Shown here in pieces: positions 11,743 through 24,045 of a stretch of DNA of 64,000 bases. The position numbers were made by a program, and so were the translations under genes. The number at the start of each line of letters is the position of its first letter. Position 1 is the stretch's first letter. The notes under the pieces were generated by a model. That model saw nothing but the letters and a program-made list of their open reading frames with translations. It did no database searches and was not told the origin of the DNA. The DNA comes from Orobanche coerulescens. Lineage: Eukaryota; Streptophyta; Magnoliopsida; Lamiales; Orobanchaceae. The DNA lies in NCBI GenBank assembly GCA_033398695.1, contig CM065811.1:115677501-115741500 (forward strand), written 5' to 3'.

Positions 11743-12516
11743 ATGTCTTTCAATCCACTAGCTGTTATTCTCAAAGAAAATAAACTTGATGGTACTAACT
11801 TTGCCGACTGGAAAAGAAATCTTGACATTGTCCTGACTGCCGAGGGGCATAAATTTGTGTTAACTGAAGAGAGCCTTCTGGAACCGGAAACGGATGCCAC
11901 TCTTAAGAGTTGCCTGAATTCCGAAAATAGAAGAAGTCTGATGAGATGGCTCGCTGTTACATTTTGGCTTCACTGACAAATGTATTGCAGCATCAACATC
12001 AGAGGATGGGATCAACCGTGGAGATGATGAAAAATCTCACCGAGATATTTGGTCATCAGAATCGGGCGGCTAGAAGAAATGAAATGAGGGTGTTGATGAC
12101 AACCCAAATGTCTGAAGGGACCCTAGTGCGCCTTACGGGTTTACTTGCCCGTTGACTCGCATGCAACTGGTGCCACTTCTTCAAAACCCAAATGGGGATA
12201 GAAGAAAAAGCAGGTTGACCAGAAGCAAGTGCCAACCTTCAAAATTAAGGGCAAGGCTCCTCAATCCAAGGCTCCTCAGTCCGAGGCAAACAAAAATATG
12301 AAGGGCAAATGCTATAAGTACGGTCTGAAGGGGCATTTCAAAAGTGACTGCCCTAAGAAAGGTACGTCTCATTCACTAGTAGTCAAAACATGTTTGGCTG
12401 CCTGTTCTATCACTTCGTGGATAGTAGATTCGGGATCTATTGATCATGTTTGTTATGACTCATAGGGGTTTCAAGTAACCAAAGTACTTAGTGTGGATGA
12501 GATTATAATAAGTTGG
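11743..12516 (+). pseudogene. gag: Copia gag and protease start, interrupted
   Basis: The product begins MSFNPLAVILKENKLDGTNF, followed by WKRNLDIVLTAEGHKFVLTE, the usual start of a plant copia Gag. Stops and frameshifts occur near 11975 and 12155. The zinc knuckle at about 12310-12350 reads CYKYGLKGHFKSDC; a Tyr stands where the second metal-binding Cys belongs, so zinc binding would be damaged. The protease then starts (WIVDSGSIDHVC; catalytic Asp-Ser-Gly present), and the frame is cut by the gypsy-type insertion at 12517 with duplication GTTGG. It is the capsid/nucleocapsid and protease part of the polyprotein continued at 20898. Confidence 0.85.
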
Positions 12517-15500
12517 TGTAACACCCCCAAACCCTTCGGGAATATTACAGCGCCGCAGACCCCCTCCGTGAGGATCTACCAGGCTAAATACAGAAAACAC
12601 ATTAACACTATACATGCCGACATGGCTAACAAACGAACCATTAGACCGATTTGGTCTTTTACCACAACATACACATCGAACATACATTACTCTTTCTCGT
12701 AACTCATACCCACGCAGGGGTTAACATAAATCAACAATCCCGCATAGGGGAAAGTAAACACAACGGAAAGACAAAACAAAACATCACCAAATATTCAACA
12801 CCGGTCTTCATGTGATTAGTATCGCCGTCTTCCATCATCCTTCGTAGCGATCCTGTGAATTGCTCCCCAAAGAACCCGCAAATACCGGACGCACACAGAC
12901 ATCCACCCCGAATACTCGGGGTTAGCAAAACCCCACTGTTTTGCTAGTGCAAGTATAAATACAAAGACAGCCATACAAATCATACTCCAAGAACATAGAA
13001 ATCATGAATATACTTCGAGATAATTCACTTGATCAAAACAATTTAGATTACGAAAGATAAGAATAAAACCATTTTACAACTTACAAAACATTTTACGATC
13101 TCGGAGTTTTTGAAAACGTTTGGGATTTAAGAATTTTCAAGCCTTTGAAATGCTTAGGGACATAGCCCAACAATCGTTTATTTCAAAATACAAGTCCGAT
13201 AGCAGATAACAGGGCCCACGACCCAATTATAACATTCCAATCACAACACAGGGGTCCACGACCCAAATCATCCACATCACATACTCGCAAGAATACCGGT
13301 GGAAATTACACCGTATCCAACATTACCATGACAACAGTCTCACTCATCATACCACGAGCTACAATGCACGAGCAACCACATGACTCACGTACCCATACCA
13401 AATTATCACAACCAAGAGACAATTCATTCACAACACATTTATTAGTGCCATTCCACAAGTACGATACCATTTGAACCGCCATTCTAATCGACGAAATATG
13501 CGCCAAAGATCACAGCTTCTCCAACAAAACACTTCAAAGTTAACCTTGGTACGAGACTCACGGCCACCGTACCCCGCAGAGCCCGTCGGACATCCCCGGG
13601 TGGTTAACCATAGTTCGCGATACGAAACTCACGGCAACGTATCCCTAGAGGCCTCGTCGACCGTCCCTAGGTGAACATACACATATCATCCACAACGCCA
13701 CGGGAGCCATAATTCGAATACTAGAATATGCATACAAATGTTAGGTACTTCGCTAGAATGGCCACTATAGTCGACGTACACTCACAACTAATGTCACACA
13801 ACCACAAGCAAATACCAATACCAAACAACACCAAGTGTCACAATCTCCTCACGAAGGAATAACAACCAATATCGCACACATTACGTTCTTACCGAACAAG
13901 TACACATAACATTACGTAATCCCGGCAAAGGATTACGGTCTATTAAACTCACTCAAAGTGATCGTAGCATCTTTCAACATACAAAACCAACACATATATT
14001 CCGAGAACACATATATTCACGAATTACAAGAATTATTGTTGAAAGACAACATTTATCGAGAACATACCGATCCCTTTTTACGTTCATTAAACATTGGATT
14101 TCGCATAAAATCATTTATCAATAATTATGCCTACGAAACATGAAATGTATGGACAAGATACTTGCCTCAAAATCAGTACGCAAGTATTCCGACGAACACG
14201 GCTCAACCGGAAAGCTTCGAAACGCCCAATGCTATCGAAACGGAAGACGACGACGAACGAAAGGGTTCAACGCGGTTTCTTCGCAAGAAACACGACCCTA
14301 ACATCATACAATCAATAAATCATCGACCATACGAGGAAGAATAATCGTAGAACGCCCGAAAACCCCTCTAAGGCATTTTACCGGACACCTTCAAGGCGTC
14401 GGTCAAGAACTCAACTCAAACAACGAATCGATACGATCCAACCATGGAATAACAAGGGAAATGATATAATACATCTAAATAATCATCAATCCATCAACAA
14501 AACGGAAAGAATCGGACAAAACCCCAAAATCCCCAATTATCCAAAAAGGTAGGGTTTCAAGAGACATTACCTTGAGTGATTCAAGTGTTAAGATCCGTAG
14601 AACACGCGTTAGATTGATTATCCGAGCCTCACAACCGAAAAGAAATGATGAAAATCGACCCCCGGATGAAGAACTCTCTCCCTCTCTATCTCTCTCTCTC
14701 GCGACTCGGTGGAAAAAAATGGGAAAGAATGAGCTGTTCACGCTCAAAACCACATTTATAGTGCAACACAGCAGACTTATCGGCGGCCTATCGGCCGATA
14801 GGCCCAACCGATAGCCATACGAAATGCCGGGCAGGGTCTATCGACCCCCTATCGGCCGAAAGGCTCTGGAAGGTGCCCGACGGTGACAGTCTTTCACTAA
14901 AACGACCATAACTCTCTCGTCCGGACTCCGATTGACTCACCGTTTGAACCATTGGAAAGCTAACTCGATGTTCTATAATATTGCAAAGATTTATAATTTT
15001 TGGAGTTACCAAAAATTAATGATGATCTAACAAAGACGAACTCATACTTAGAAAAGTCGTTTAGTAATCCTGAATTCAACAAAACGACACCGAAACCCGA
15101 ACACGAATACGAACCGAAGATGCGGTTACGAAGTACTCACAAAGACGAATCTAAGAGCTAGTAGAACACACAATTCCGACCACCCGAAGGCTCGAGATTC
15201 GACAACGGAAGGTAATTACCCCAAACTTTGGGAAATTACGAAAATGGCCCAAATGCCCGAAAATCACCATACGTGATCGAATAACCAAACCGAAGTTCAC
15301 AACGCGTCTAACAAAGTTAAACGGACTTGCGGGAAACTCAAAGTTAGCCGGTCGAGATTCGCAAGAATCGAACTCAAGTGCGGAAAAGTCGCTAAAAAGC
15401 ACAGAACTCAACGAAACGATACCGAAACGAACTCGGATGTCAAAAAGTGTAGAATTAATCATTCTCAGAATGACGGAACGGTCATGAGCGAGTTGTCAAA

Positions 15501-15561
15501 ACGGACTCCGACCGAAAAAAAAAAAAGAAGTTACCGGAAATCGAAAATTGCGGATATTACA
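12517..15561 (-). repeat. 3' LTR of the LARD-like element
   Basis: TGTAACACCCCCAAACCC ... CGGATATTACA (3,045 bp). Compared with the 17840 copy it lacks many groups of 1-3 bases between about 12840 and 13680, often in C runs, while substitutions are few. No gene lies inside. The apparent short frames at 13958-14344 recur in the other LTR (19294-19680) and are not protein-like. Confidence 0.9.
14753..14870 (-). promoter_or_regulatory. TATA box and CTATCGGCCGATAG palindromes (3' LTR copy)
   Basis: Minus-strand TATAAATG (14753-14760) lies beside CCTATCGGCCGATAGG (14787-14802) and further half or variant sites at about 14777, 14809, 14837 and 14849. The equivalent block is in the other LTR at 20090-20200. 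Confidence 0.75.
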
Positions 15562-17839
15562 TTCTACCCTCCTTAAAAGAAGTTTCGTCCCGAAACTTAA
15601 AACAAGTAGGGAGAAGAAATATTTCGCCAGGAAAAAACTCAACGAGACACACAAGAATGCGTAACTAATGCCCAACGGCGAAATGTTACAAACAACGCAA
15701 AGGAATATACGGCGTGTAAACACGCTCCACGGTGACCAACACAACGTCGCCGTTAGGGATATAATAAAACCGACAAGTGACAAGCGTCATCAAACGGATA
15801 CTATAGCCAAGTCAATTATCCGATAATCACAAAACACAACGAACGAAAATCAATATGATTGATCAACCCAACGGTACATCAATCAAAACGCGAGTCAACC
15901 GCTGAACAAACACGGAATCCCATCGCCTAAGGGATGGAAGATTGAAAACGAAACTAATTTCCCGAACTAAAGGGAATTACGAAGGAGCCTGAACGTTCAA
16001 CAATCACGAAACGAGAACAAAAACCGAACAAACAAACGATCGAGACAACAAAATCGAAGAATCATGTTCGAATCACGAAGAACAATAAAGTTCGACAATA
16101 ACTCCCAGGATGATCCGGTGAGAACTACAAGACATGCATTCCCATAAGATCCACAGAAAGGGAATAGCGATTGAAAAGTCACAACGACAAATATGTTATT
16201 CGAAATGATATCACACTCGTTCGATAAACAAAAACAAGGGCAGGACAAGCTCGTAAATGTCAACGAACATAAATGAGTCGACAAAGTAGAAAATACAGAA
16301 GTTCAAAATCCGATCCCTTCGAATAAAAGGACTAGTAGAACCAAATGATGTTACTCCCGAACAAAGTTCACAAGAATCGAATCGAACTCGAAAAAAGTCA
16401 CACCGATAACCAGATCGGCCCACAACAAGATCACAGCTCGTTCGGACGATGAAACTGAAATACCGAACAAGTTCATAAAGTACCAACGAACATGAGCGAA
16501 TCGATAGACTGGGGAAGAGAAAACACAGAAGTCAAAATAGTACGGGCATTACCACCGACCTCGTCCACGAAATTCACAAAAACGGGAGCAAGGTAATAAG
16601 ACATTAAACAACCGACACAAAACGGAACCATCACCGATGCACACGGTCATACCAAACCAAGCTCTAACAGCTCGCACATGCGCGACAACGCAGAAATCAC
16701 CACGAGGCGACAACATTCAACACCAACATCCCGCCTCTCACAGGGGCTAGCACAACCCATGTGTGGAAAGCGACTCAACGCTCACACCGCCAATTCGATC
16801 ATACTCGGGAGAAAGTATCAAAATGACAACGCGAACATCATACATTCATACCCAGCCCTCAAACGGGAATGGATAGGTTTTAAAAACGAAAACCTCATTT
16901 TGAAAATAATTTAGAAGAACACCGGTTGATCTTGAGTATCACCTTTCAAAAAGTACGAACTTGAAACATCGTTATCGAGACATTGGAGAACCATTTCGCA
17001 TTTGATAAAAATGAGGACACTTTCTCTTAGTGAAAACTTTCAAAATATTCGACCCTCGGGTCTAAATAAAAGTGTTGAAAATATCTCAAAACATTTTGGT
17101 CCTCGAGGTAGAAAATTTTTGAAATATATTGTGACATCTAGGATGTACCACAAGAAAATAACTCATTTGAAAAGTATGTCTCGAAATTTATTTTTCTAAG
17201 ATACTCAAGGTTTTCAAAAATCCAATAGGCCAGAATGCCCAAAACTCACACATACCGACGTTCACTAAAACAACTCCTAGCACACGCATCAAAACGTTTA
17301 AAATCAAGACAATACATGTCTTTAAACGAAAATAAACGATAAAATACCACCTTCAGAACAAAACCACTGATAAAATACCCTCCCGCACTGGCTAGTGAAC
17401 AAGTCGAACGCGTATAAGCACAAAGCTTCCACAAGAGACTTGTAAAGCGTGCAAATCGATTCGAAAATCATCAACAACGAACAAAAACAACAATAAAAAG
17501 ATATCACAAGCGACACTCCTCGTATAAATCAAATACGAGCGTTGACTAAATACATATCGTGAAAATCAAAATTCACATAAAATTCCACCACTTAACAAAT
17601 AATCATAAAAATAGCTCGTGTCACACGAGGCACAACACAAAGAAGGGAGACTTACTTCCACAGGTCGCACGAAGATGATGGCCGCACCTCGATACTAATC
17701 ACGACCGACACCTCAGACGACGCGTCGCGACACGACTCAGCCAGACAAAATCTGACAAGACAAGACAAGACAAGACCCAACAACACACAACCTGACCCGA
17801 CAGCCTAGGTTTCCGCAACCTGGCTCTGATACCATATTC
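15562..17839 (-). other. Internal region of LARD-like element, no pol
   Basis: The polypurine tract is at 15564-15581 (minus strand CTTCTTTTAAGGAGGGTA). Frames in the interior are short and unlike known proteins. Its first 300 bp and the last 250 bp before the primer-binding site align by eye with 41192-43490 of the second LARD-like element (shared strings such as aagtgacaagcgtcatcaaa and gacgacgcgtcgcgacacga). The two elements thus share an internal region. Confidence 0.8.
17822..17834 (-). other. Primer-binding site (Met tRNA)
   Basis: The minus strand reads TGGTATCAGAGCC, five bases from the 5' LTR. It is an intact match to the usual tRNA-Met site. Confidence 0.85.
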
Positions 17840-20800
17840 TGTAACACCCCCAAACCCTTCGGGAATATTACAGCGCCGCAGACCCCCTCCGTGAGGATCT
17901 ACCAGGCTAAATACAGAAAACACATTAACACTATACATGCCGACATGGCTAACAAACGAACCATTAGACCGATTTGGTCTTTTACCACAACATACACATC
18001 GAACATACATTACTCTTTCTCGTAACTCATACCCACGCAGGGGTTAACATAAATCAACAATCCCGCATAGGGGAAAGTAAACACAACGGAAAGACAAAAC
18101 AAAACATCACCAAATATTCAACACCGGTCTTCATGTGATTAGTATCGCCGTCTTCCATCATCCTTCGTAGCGATCCTGTGAATTGCTCCCAAAGAACCTG
18201 CAAATACCTGGACGCAATACAGACATCCACCCCCCGAATACTCGGGGGTTAGCAAAACCCCACTGTTTTGCTAGTGCAAGTATAAATACAAAGACAGGCC
18301 ATACAAATCATACTCCAAGAACATAGAAATCATGAATATACTTCCCGAGATAATTCACTTGATCAAAACAATTTAGATTACGAAAGATAAGAATAAAACC
18401 ATTTTACAACTTACAAAACATTTTACGATCTCGGGAGTTTTTGAAAACGTTTGGGATTTAAGAATTTTCAAGCCTTTCGAAATGCTTAGGGACATAGCCC
18501 AACAATCGTTTATTTCAAAATACAAGTCCGATAGCAGATAACAGGGCCCACGACCCAATTATAACATTCCAATCACAACACAGGGGTCCACGACCCAAAT
18601 CATCCACATCACATACTCGCAAGAATACCCCGGTGGAAATTACACCGTATCCAACATTACCATGACAACTGTCTCACTCATCATACCACAGAGCTACAAT
18701 GCACAGAGCAACCACATGACTCACGTACCCATACCAAATTATCACAACCAAGAGACAATTCATTCACAACACATTTATTAGTGCCATTCCAGCCAAGTAC
18801 GATACCATTTGAACTGCCATTCTAATCAGACGAAATATGCGCCAAAGATCACAGCTTCTCAACAAAACACTTCAAAGTTAACCTTGGTACGAGACTCACG
18901 GCCACCGTACCCGCAGAGCCCGTCGGACATCCCCGGGTGGTTAACCATAGTTCGCGATACGAAACTCACGACAACGTATCTCTAGAGGCCCCGTCGGACC
19001 GTCCCTAGGTGAACATACACATATCATCCACAACGCCACGGGAGCCATAATTCGAATACTAGAATATGCATACAAATGTTAGGTACTTCGCTAGAATGGC
19101 CACTATAGTCGACGTACACTCACAACTAATGTCACACAACCACAAGCAAATACCAATACCAAACAACACCAAGTGTCACAATCTCCTCACGAAGGAATAA
19201 CAACCAATATCGCACACATTACGTTCTTACCGAACAAGTACACATAACATTACGTAATCCCGAAAGGATTACGGTCTATTAAACTCACTCAAAGTGATCG
19301 TAGCATCTTTCAACATACAAAACCAACACATATATTCCGAGAACACATATATTCACGAATTACAAGAATTATTGTTGAAAGACAACATTTATCGAGAACA
19401 TACCGATCCCTTTTTACGTTCATTAAACATTGGATTTCGCATAAAATCATTTATCAATAATTATGCCTACGAAACATGAAATGTATGGACAAGATACTTG
19501 CCTCAAAATCGGTACGCAAGTATTCCGACGAACACGGCTCAACCGGAAAGCTTCGAAACGCCCAATGCTATCGAAACGGAAGACGACGACGAACGAAAGG
19601 GTTCAACGCGGTTTCTTCGCAAGAAACACGACCCTAACATCATACAATCAATAAATCATCGACCATACGAGGAAGAATAATCGTAGAACGCCCGAAAACC
19701 CCTCTAAGGCATTTTACCGGACACCTTCAAGGCGTCGGTCAAGAACTCAACTCAAACAACGAATCGATACGATCCAACCATGGAATAACAAGGGAAATGA
19801 TATAATACATCTAAATAATCATCAATCCATCAACAAAACGGAAAGAATCGGACAAAACCCCAAAATCCCCAATTATCCAAAAAGGTAGGGTTTCAAGAGA
19901 CATTACCTTGAGTGATTCAAGTGTTAAGATCCGTAGAACACGCGTTAGATTGATTATCCGAGCCTCACAACCGAAAAGAAATGATGAAAATCGACCCCCG
20001 GATGAAGAACTCTCTCCCTCTCTATCTCTCTCTCTCGCGACTCGGTGGAAAAAATGGGAAAGAATGAGGCATTTCACGCTCAAAACCACATTTATAGTGC
20101 AACACACAGAGACCTATCGGCCGGCCTATCGGCCGATAGGCCCAACCGATAGCCATACGAAATGCCGCGTAGGGTCTATCGACCCCCTATCGGCCGAAAG
20201 GCTCTGGAAGGTGCCCGACAAATTGATCTTTCACTAAAACGACCATAACTCTCTCGTCCGGACTCCGATTGACTCACCGTTTGAACCATTGGAAAGCTAA
20301 CTCGATGTTCTATAATATTGCAAAGATTTATAATTTTTGGAGTTACCAAAAATTAATGATGATCTAACAAAGACGAACTCATACTTAGAAAAGTCGTTTA
20401 GTAATCCGAATTCAACAAAACGACACCGAAACACGAATACGAACCGAAGATGCGGTTACGAAGTACTCACAAAGACGAATCTAAGAGCTAGTAGAACACA
20501 CAATTCCGACCACCCGAAGGCTCGAGATTCGACAACGGAAGGTAATTACCCCAAACTTTGGGAAATTACGAAAATGGCCCAAATGCCCGAAAATCACCAT
20601 ACGTGATCGAATAACCAAACCGAAGTTCACAACGCGTCTAACAAAGTTAAACGGACTTGCGGGAAACTCGAAACAGCAGTTTCGGTCGAGATTCGCAAGA
20701 ATCGAACTCAAGTGCGGAAAAGTCGCTAAAAAGCACAGAACTCAACGAAACGATACCGAAACGAACTCGGATGTCAAAAAGTGTAGAATTAATCATTCTC

Positions 20801-20892
20801 AGAATGACGGAACGGTCATGAGCGAGTTGTCAAAACGGACTCCGACCGAAAAAAAAAGAAGTTACCGGAAATCGAAAATTGCGGATATTACA
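17840..20892 (-). repeat. 5' LTR of the LARD-like element
   Basis: 3,053 bp, TGTAACACCCCCAAACCC ... CGGATATTACA. This is the promoter-bearing LTR in minus orientation. It is nearly identical to 12517-15561. Confidence 0.9.
20090..20200 (-). promoter_or_regulatory. TATA box and CTATCGGCCGATAG palindromes (5' LTR)
   Basis: Minus-strand CACTATAAATGTGG (20087-20100) precedes, on its upstream side, CCTATCGGCCGG (about 20113), CCTATCGGCCGATAGG (20125-20140) and variants at about 20146, 20175 and 20187. This is the active-position promoter of the element. Confidence 0.75.
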
Positions 20893-20897
20893 GTTGG

Positions 20898-23800
20898 GGC
20901 GACTATTCCAGGCTGAAGGCTGTTGCAGTGGGAGTCGTGCAGTTAAAAGTTAATGATAGGATTATAGTCCTAAATAATGTATTATTAGTACCTGATTTTA
21001 GAATGAATTTAATTTTAGTTTCTAAATTGCGTTGTGATGGATATTCAGTTTCTTTTGAAGATACTGCATTTATTAAAAGAAATAACGAATATGTTTGCAT
21101 GAGTACTTATAATGAAGGATTTTATATCATTATGCTTCACCAACTCCCTTGCATAAATATAAATCGCTTAATTCTTTGACTAATCCTAATAAAAGAAAAG
21201 AAACTTGGAGCATAAATCAAATATATTTATGGCATTTACGATCGGGTCATATTAACCTTAGAAGGATTCAAAGATTGGTGAGCGATGGCCCACTGGATTC
21301 ACTCCAAGTTGAGATATTTCCAATTTGCGAATCCTGTCTGGAAGGGTAAATGACTAAAAGGGCTTTCCAAAGCAAAGGAAATCATGCACAAAATGTATTG
21401 GAATTGGTCCATACCGATGTATGTGGTCCAATGAACATCCAGGCTAAGGGTGGTTTCGAATACTTCATCATGTTTATAGATGATTATTCGAGATATTGAT
21501 ACACCTATTTGATGCGACGTAAGTCTGAATCTTTTGATAAGTTCATAGAATTCAAGGCTGAAATGGAGAAGTGTCATGGATAGAGTATCAAGTCACTACG
21601 ATCTGATCGTGGTGGCGAACACCTTAGTGGAGAGTTTTTGGATTTCTTGGCACATGAGGGGATTACTTCCCAACTCACTGCGCCTGGTACACCACAACAA
21701 AATGGTGTTGCTGAACGAGGGAATCATACTTTATTAGAGATGGTTAGGTCAATGATGAGTTATTCTGATTTGCCTATTTCATTTTGGGGATACGCATTGG
21801 AAACAGCGGCGTACATTCTAAACTTGGTACCTTCGAAATCAGTTCCAAAAACACCCACAAAACTGTGGAATGGGTGCAAGCCCAGTCTGGGACATGTTCG
21901 GATTTGGGGTTCACCAGCAGACGTGCTGAATAAGGAAGCTGATAAGTTGGCATCTCGTACAGAAGTACGAGTGTTTGTAGGAAATCCGAAGGGAACGAAA
22001 GGTGGCAATTCTATAGTCCTAAATATCATAAGGTCATTATTAGCACTAATGCCCGGTTCTAAGAGGACTTCATAATAAGCCACAAGCCTAGGAGTGAGGT
22101 CATTATGGAGGAACTTAGGGGCGAGATTTCGACAATACCAATTGTACAAACACATATTGTACCACGTATTGACACTATTGTGGATACACAAACTGAGGAC
22201 ACGCCTCGTCATAGTGGGAGGGTTGTTCATCAACCTGATTATTTCATTGGTGTGGGAGCATCTTCAGACCACTACCCGAACTAGGATGAAATGCATCCAT
22301 GTATATATAGGCAGGCAGTTCAAGACAAGGATGATGAATCCTGGCAAACAACAATGGAATCCAAAATGGGATCTATGTATTCTAACCAAGTGTGGGAGCT
22401 GGTAGAGCTACCCAATGGGGTAAAACCCATTGGAAGTAAGTGTGTCTACAAGCATAAGAGAGGATTGAAAGGGAAGGTTGAAACCTTCAAAGCGAGGCTT
22501 GTTGCCAAAGGTTACTCTCAGAATGAGGGCATCGACTACGATGAGACCTTTTTGCTGGTAGCCATGCTTAAATCGATCCGGATTCTCTTAGCTATAGCTG
22601 TGGATTTGGATATGGAGATTTGGCAGATGGATGTCAAGACTGCATTCTTGAACGGTATTTTTGATAAGGAAATCTATATGCGTCAACCTGAGGGATTCAT
22701 TGCTGAAGGAGAGGAGCACTTAGTGTGCAAGCTTAAGAGATCCATTTATGGTCTTAAGCAAGCATCAAGGTCTTGGAACATGCGATTTGATGAGGTCATT
22801 CAATCGTATGGTTTTGAACAGTGTCCAAGTGAGGTTTGTGTATACAAAAAGTGTGATGGAAATGTGCTAGTGTTTTTTGTACTATACGTAGATGATATAC
22901 TTCTAATTAGAACAATGTGAAGGTATTATCAGACATAAGGGTATGACTGTCTGAGCAATTCGATATGAAGGATTTGGGAGAAGCTGGGTGCATTCTTGGT
23001 ATTAGGATCTTTCAAGATCGAAAGAAAAGGATGTTGTGCTTATCTCAGGCATCCTATATCGATACGGTGCTAAAGCGGTTTAGTATGGAGAATTCCAAGA
23101 AAGGTTTCTTACCTTACAGACATGGAATTAAGCTATCTTAGGCTATGTGTCCTAGGACACAGAAGGAGATAGATGACATGAAGCTGGGCACATCCTTGGC
23201 ATTAAGATCTTTCGAGATCACAAGAAAATGATGTTGTGTTTATCTCAGGCATCCTATATCGATACGGTGCTAAAGCGGTTTAGCATGGAGAATTCCAAGA
23301 AAGGTTTCTTACCTTACAGACATGGAATTCAGCTATCGAATGCTATGTGTCCTAGGACACAGAAGGAAATAGATAACATGGAGCTGATGTATGCTATGCT
23401 TTGCACTAGGCCTCATATCTGTCATGCTGTAGGCATGGTGGCAAGATATCAGTTCAACCCAGGACCGGGATATTGGATTGTTGTCAAACATATACTCAAG
23501 TACCTGAAAAGGACTAGGGAGCATATGCTTGTATATCAATCGGATACACTTTGTCCTTTGTGTTACACTGACTCATATTTCAGTTCACAAAGAAAAGCAG
23601 AATTCAACTTCCGGATATGTTTTCACTTTGGGAGGTGGAGCCATCAGCTGGAGGAGTGTGAAACAGAAATGCATAATGGACTCTACCATGGAAGCCGAGT
23701 ATGTAGCAGCCTCAGAGGCAGCTAAAGAGGCGGTATAGCTCAAGTACATCCTAAAGGATTTGGGTGTAATTCCTAATTTCCCCAGGAGTATCACACTTTA

Positions 23801-24045
23801 TTGTGATAATACCGGTGCTGTTGCAAATTCGAAAAAACCACGGGCCCACAAAGCAAGCAAACATATCAAGCGCAAATATCATCTCATTCGATATTTTGTG
23901 AAGAGAGAAAAGATTATTGTCTCCAAGATAGCATCTGAAGACAACCTAGCTGATCCTTTCACGAAAGGGTTGCCCTCAAAGTCATTTGAAGGGCATGTGG
24001 AAGGAATGGGGTTGAGATGTATGGCAGCATTGCTTTGGGTATAAG
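20898..24045 (+). pseudogene. pol: Copia pol: integrase, RT, RNase H (broken)
   Basis: This continues the polyprotein cut at 12516. In order it holds: the end of protease/pre-integrase (LLVPDFRMNLILVSKL, WHLRSGHINLRRIQRL); the integrase core with its three acidic sites (HTDVCG near 21413, RSDRGGEH near 21602, NGVAERGN near 21703); RT with QMDVKTAFLNG near 22624 and the catalytic YVDDILL near 22888; and RNase H ending with KHIKRKYHLIRYFVKR near 23862 and NLADPFTKGLP near 23944. Stops occur near 21347, 21499 and 21582 and after the YVDD motif. A 200-bp tandem duplication shifts the frame at 22981-23380. The polypurine tract AAGTGGGAGAT and 3' LTR follow at 24102. The element cannot make these enzymes. 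Confidence 0.92.
22981..23380 (+). repeat. 200-bp tandem duplication inside RT/RNase H
   Basis: Bases 22981-23180 and 23181-23380 are two direct copies (both begin aagctgggc/t and contain tcctatatcgatacggtgct), differing at a modest number of positions. 200 is not a multiple of 3, so the copy breaks the frame. Confidence 0.9.

Larger units (their letters stand above)
12517..20892 (-). mobile_element. Non-autonomous long-LTR retrotransposon (LARD-like)
   Basis: Two roughly 3.05-kb LTRs (12517-15561, 17840-20892) flank a 2,278-bp internal region with no pol gene. A 5-bp duplication GTTGG (12512-12516, 20893-20897) and intact primer-binding site and purine tract show normal retrotransposition, on the minus strand. 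The LTRs are nearly identical in base substitutions, so this is a young insertion. It must have used enzymes of another element; the Tekay chromovirus at 47484 has matching signals and is a candidate (inference). Confidence 0.9.

Noticed and set aside
13958..14344. Frames repeated identically at 19294-19680
   Set aside because: Identity reflects the two LTRs of one young element, not protein conservation. Composition is not protein-like.
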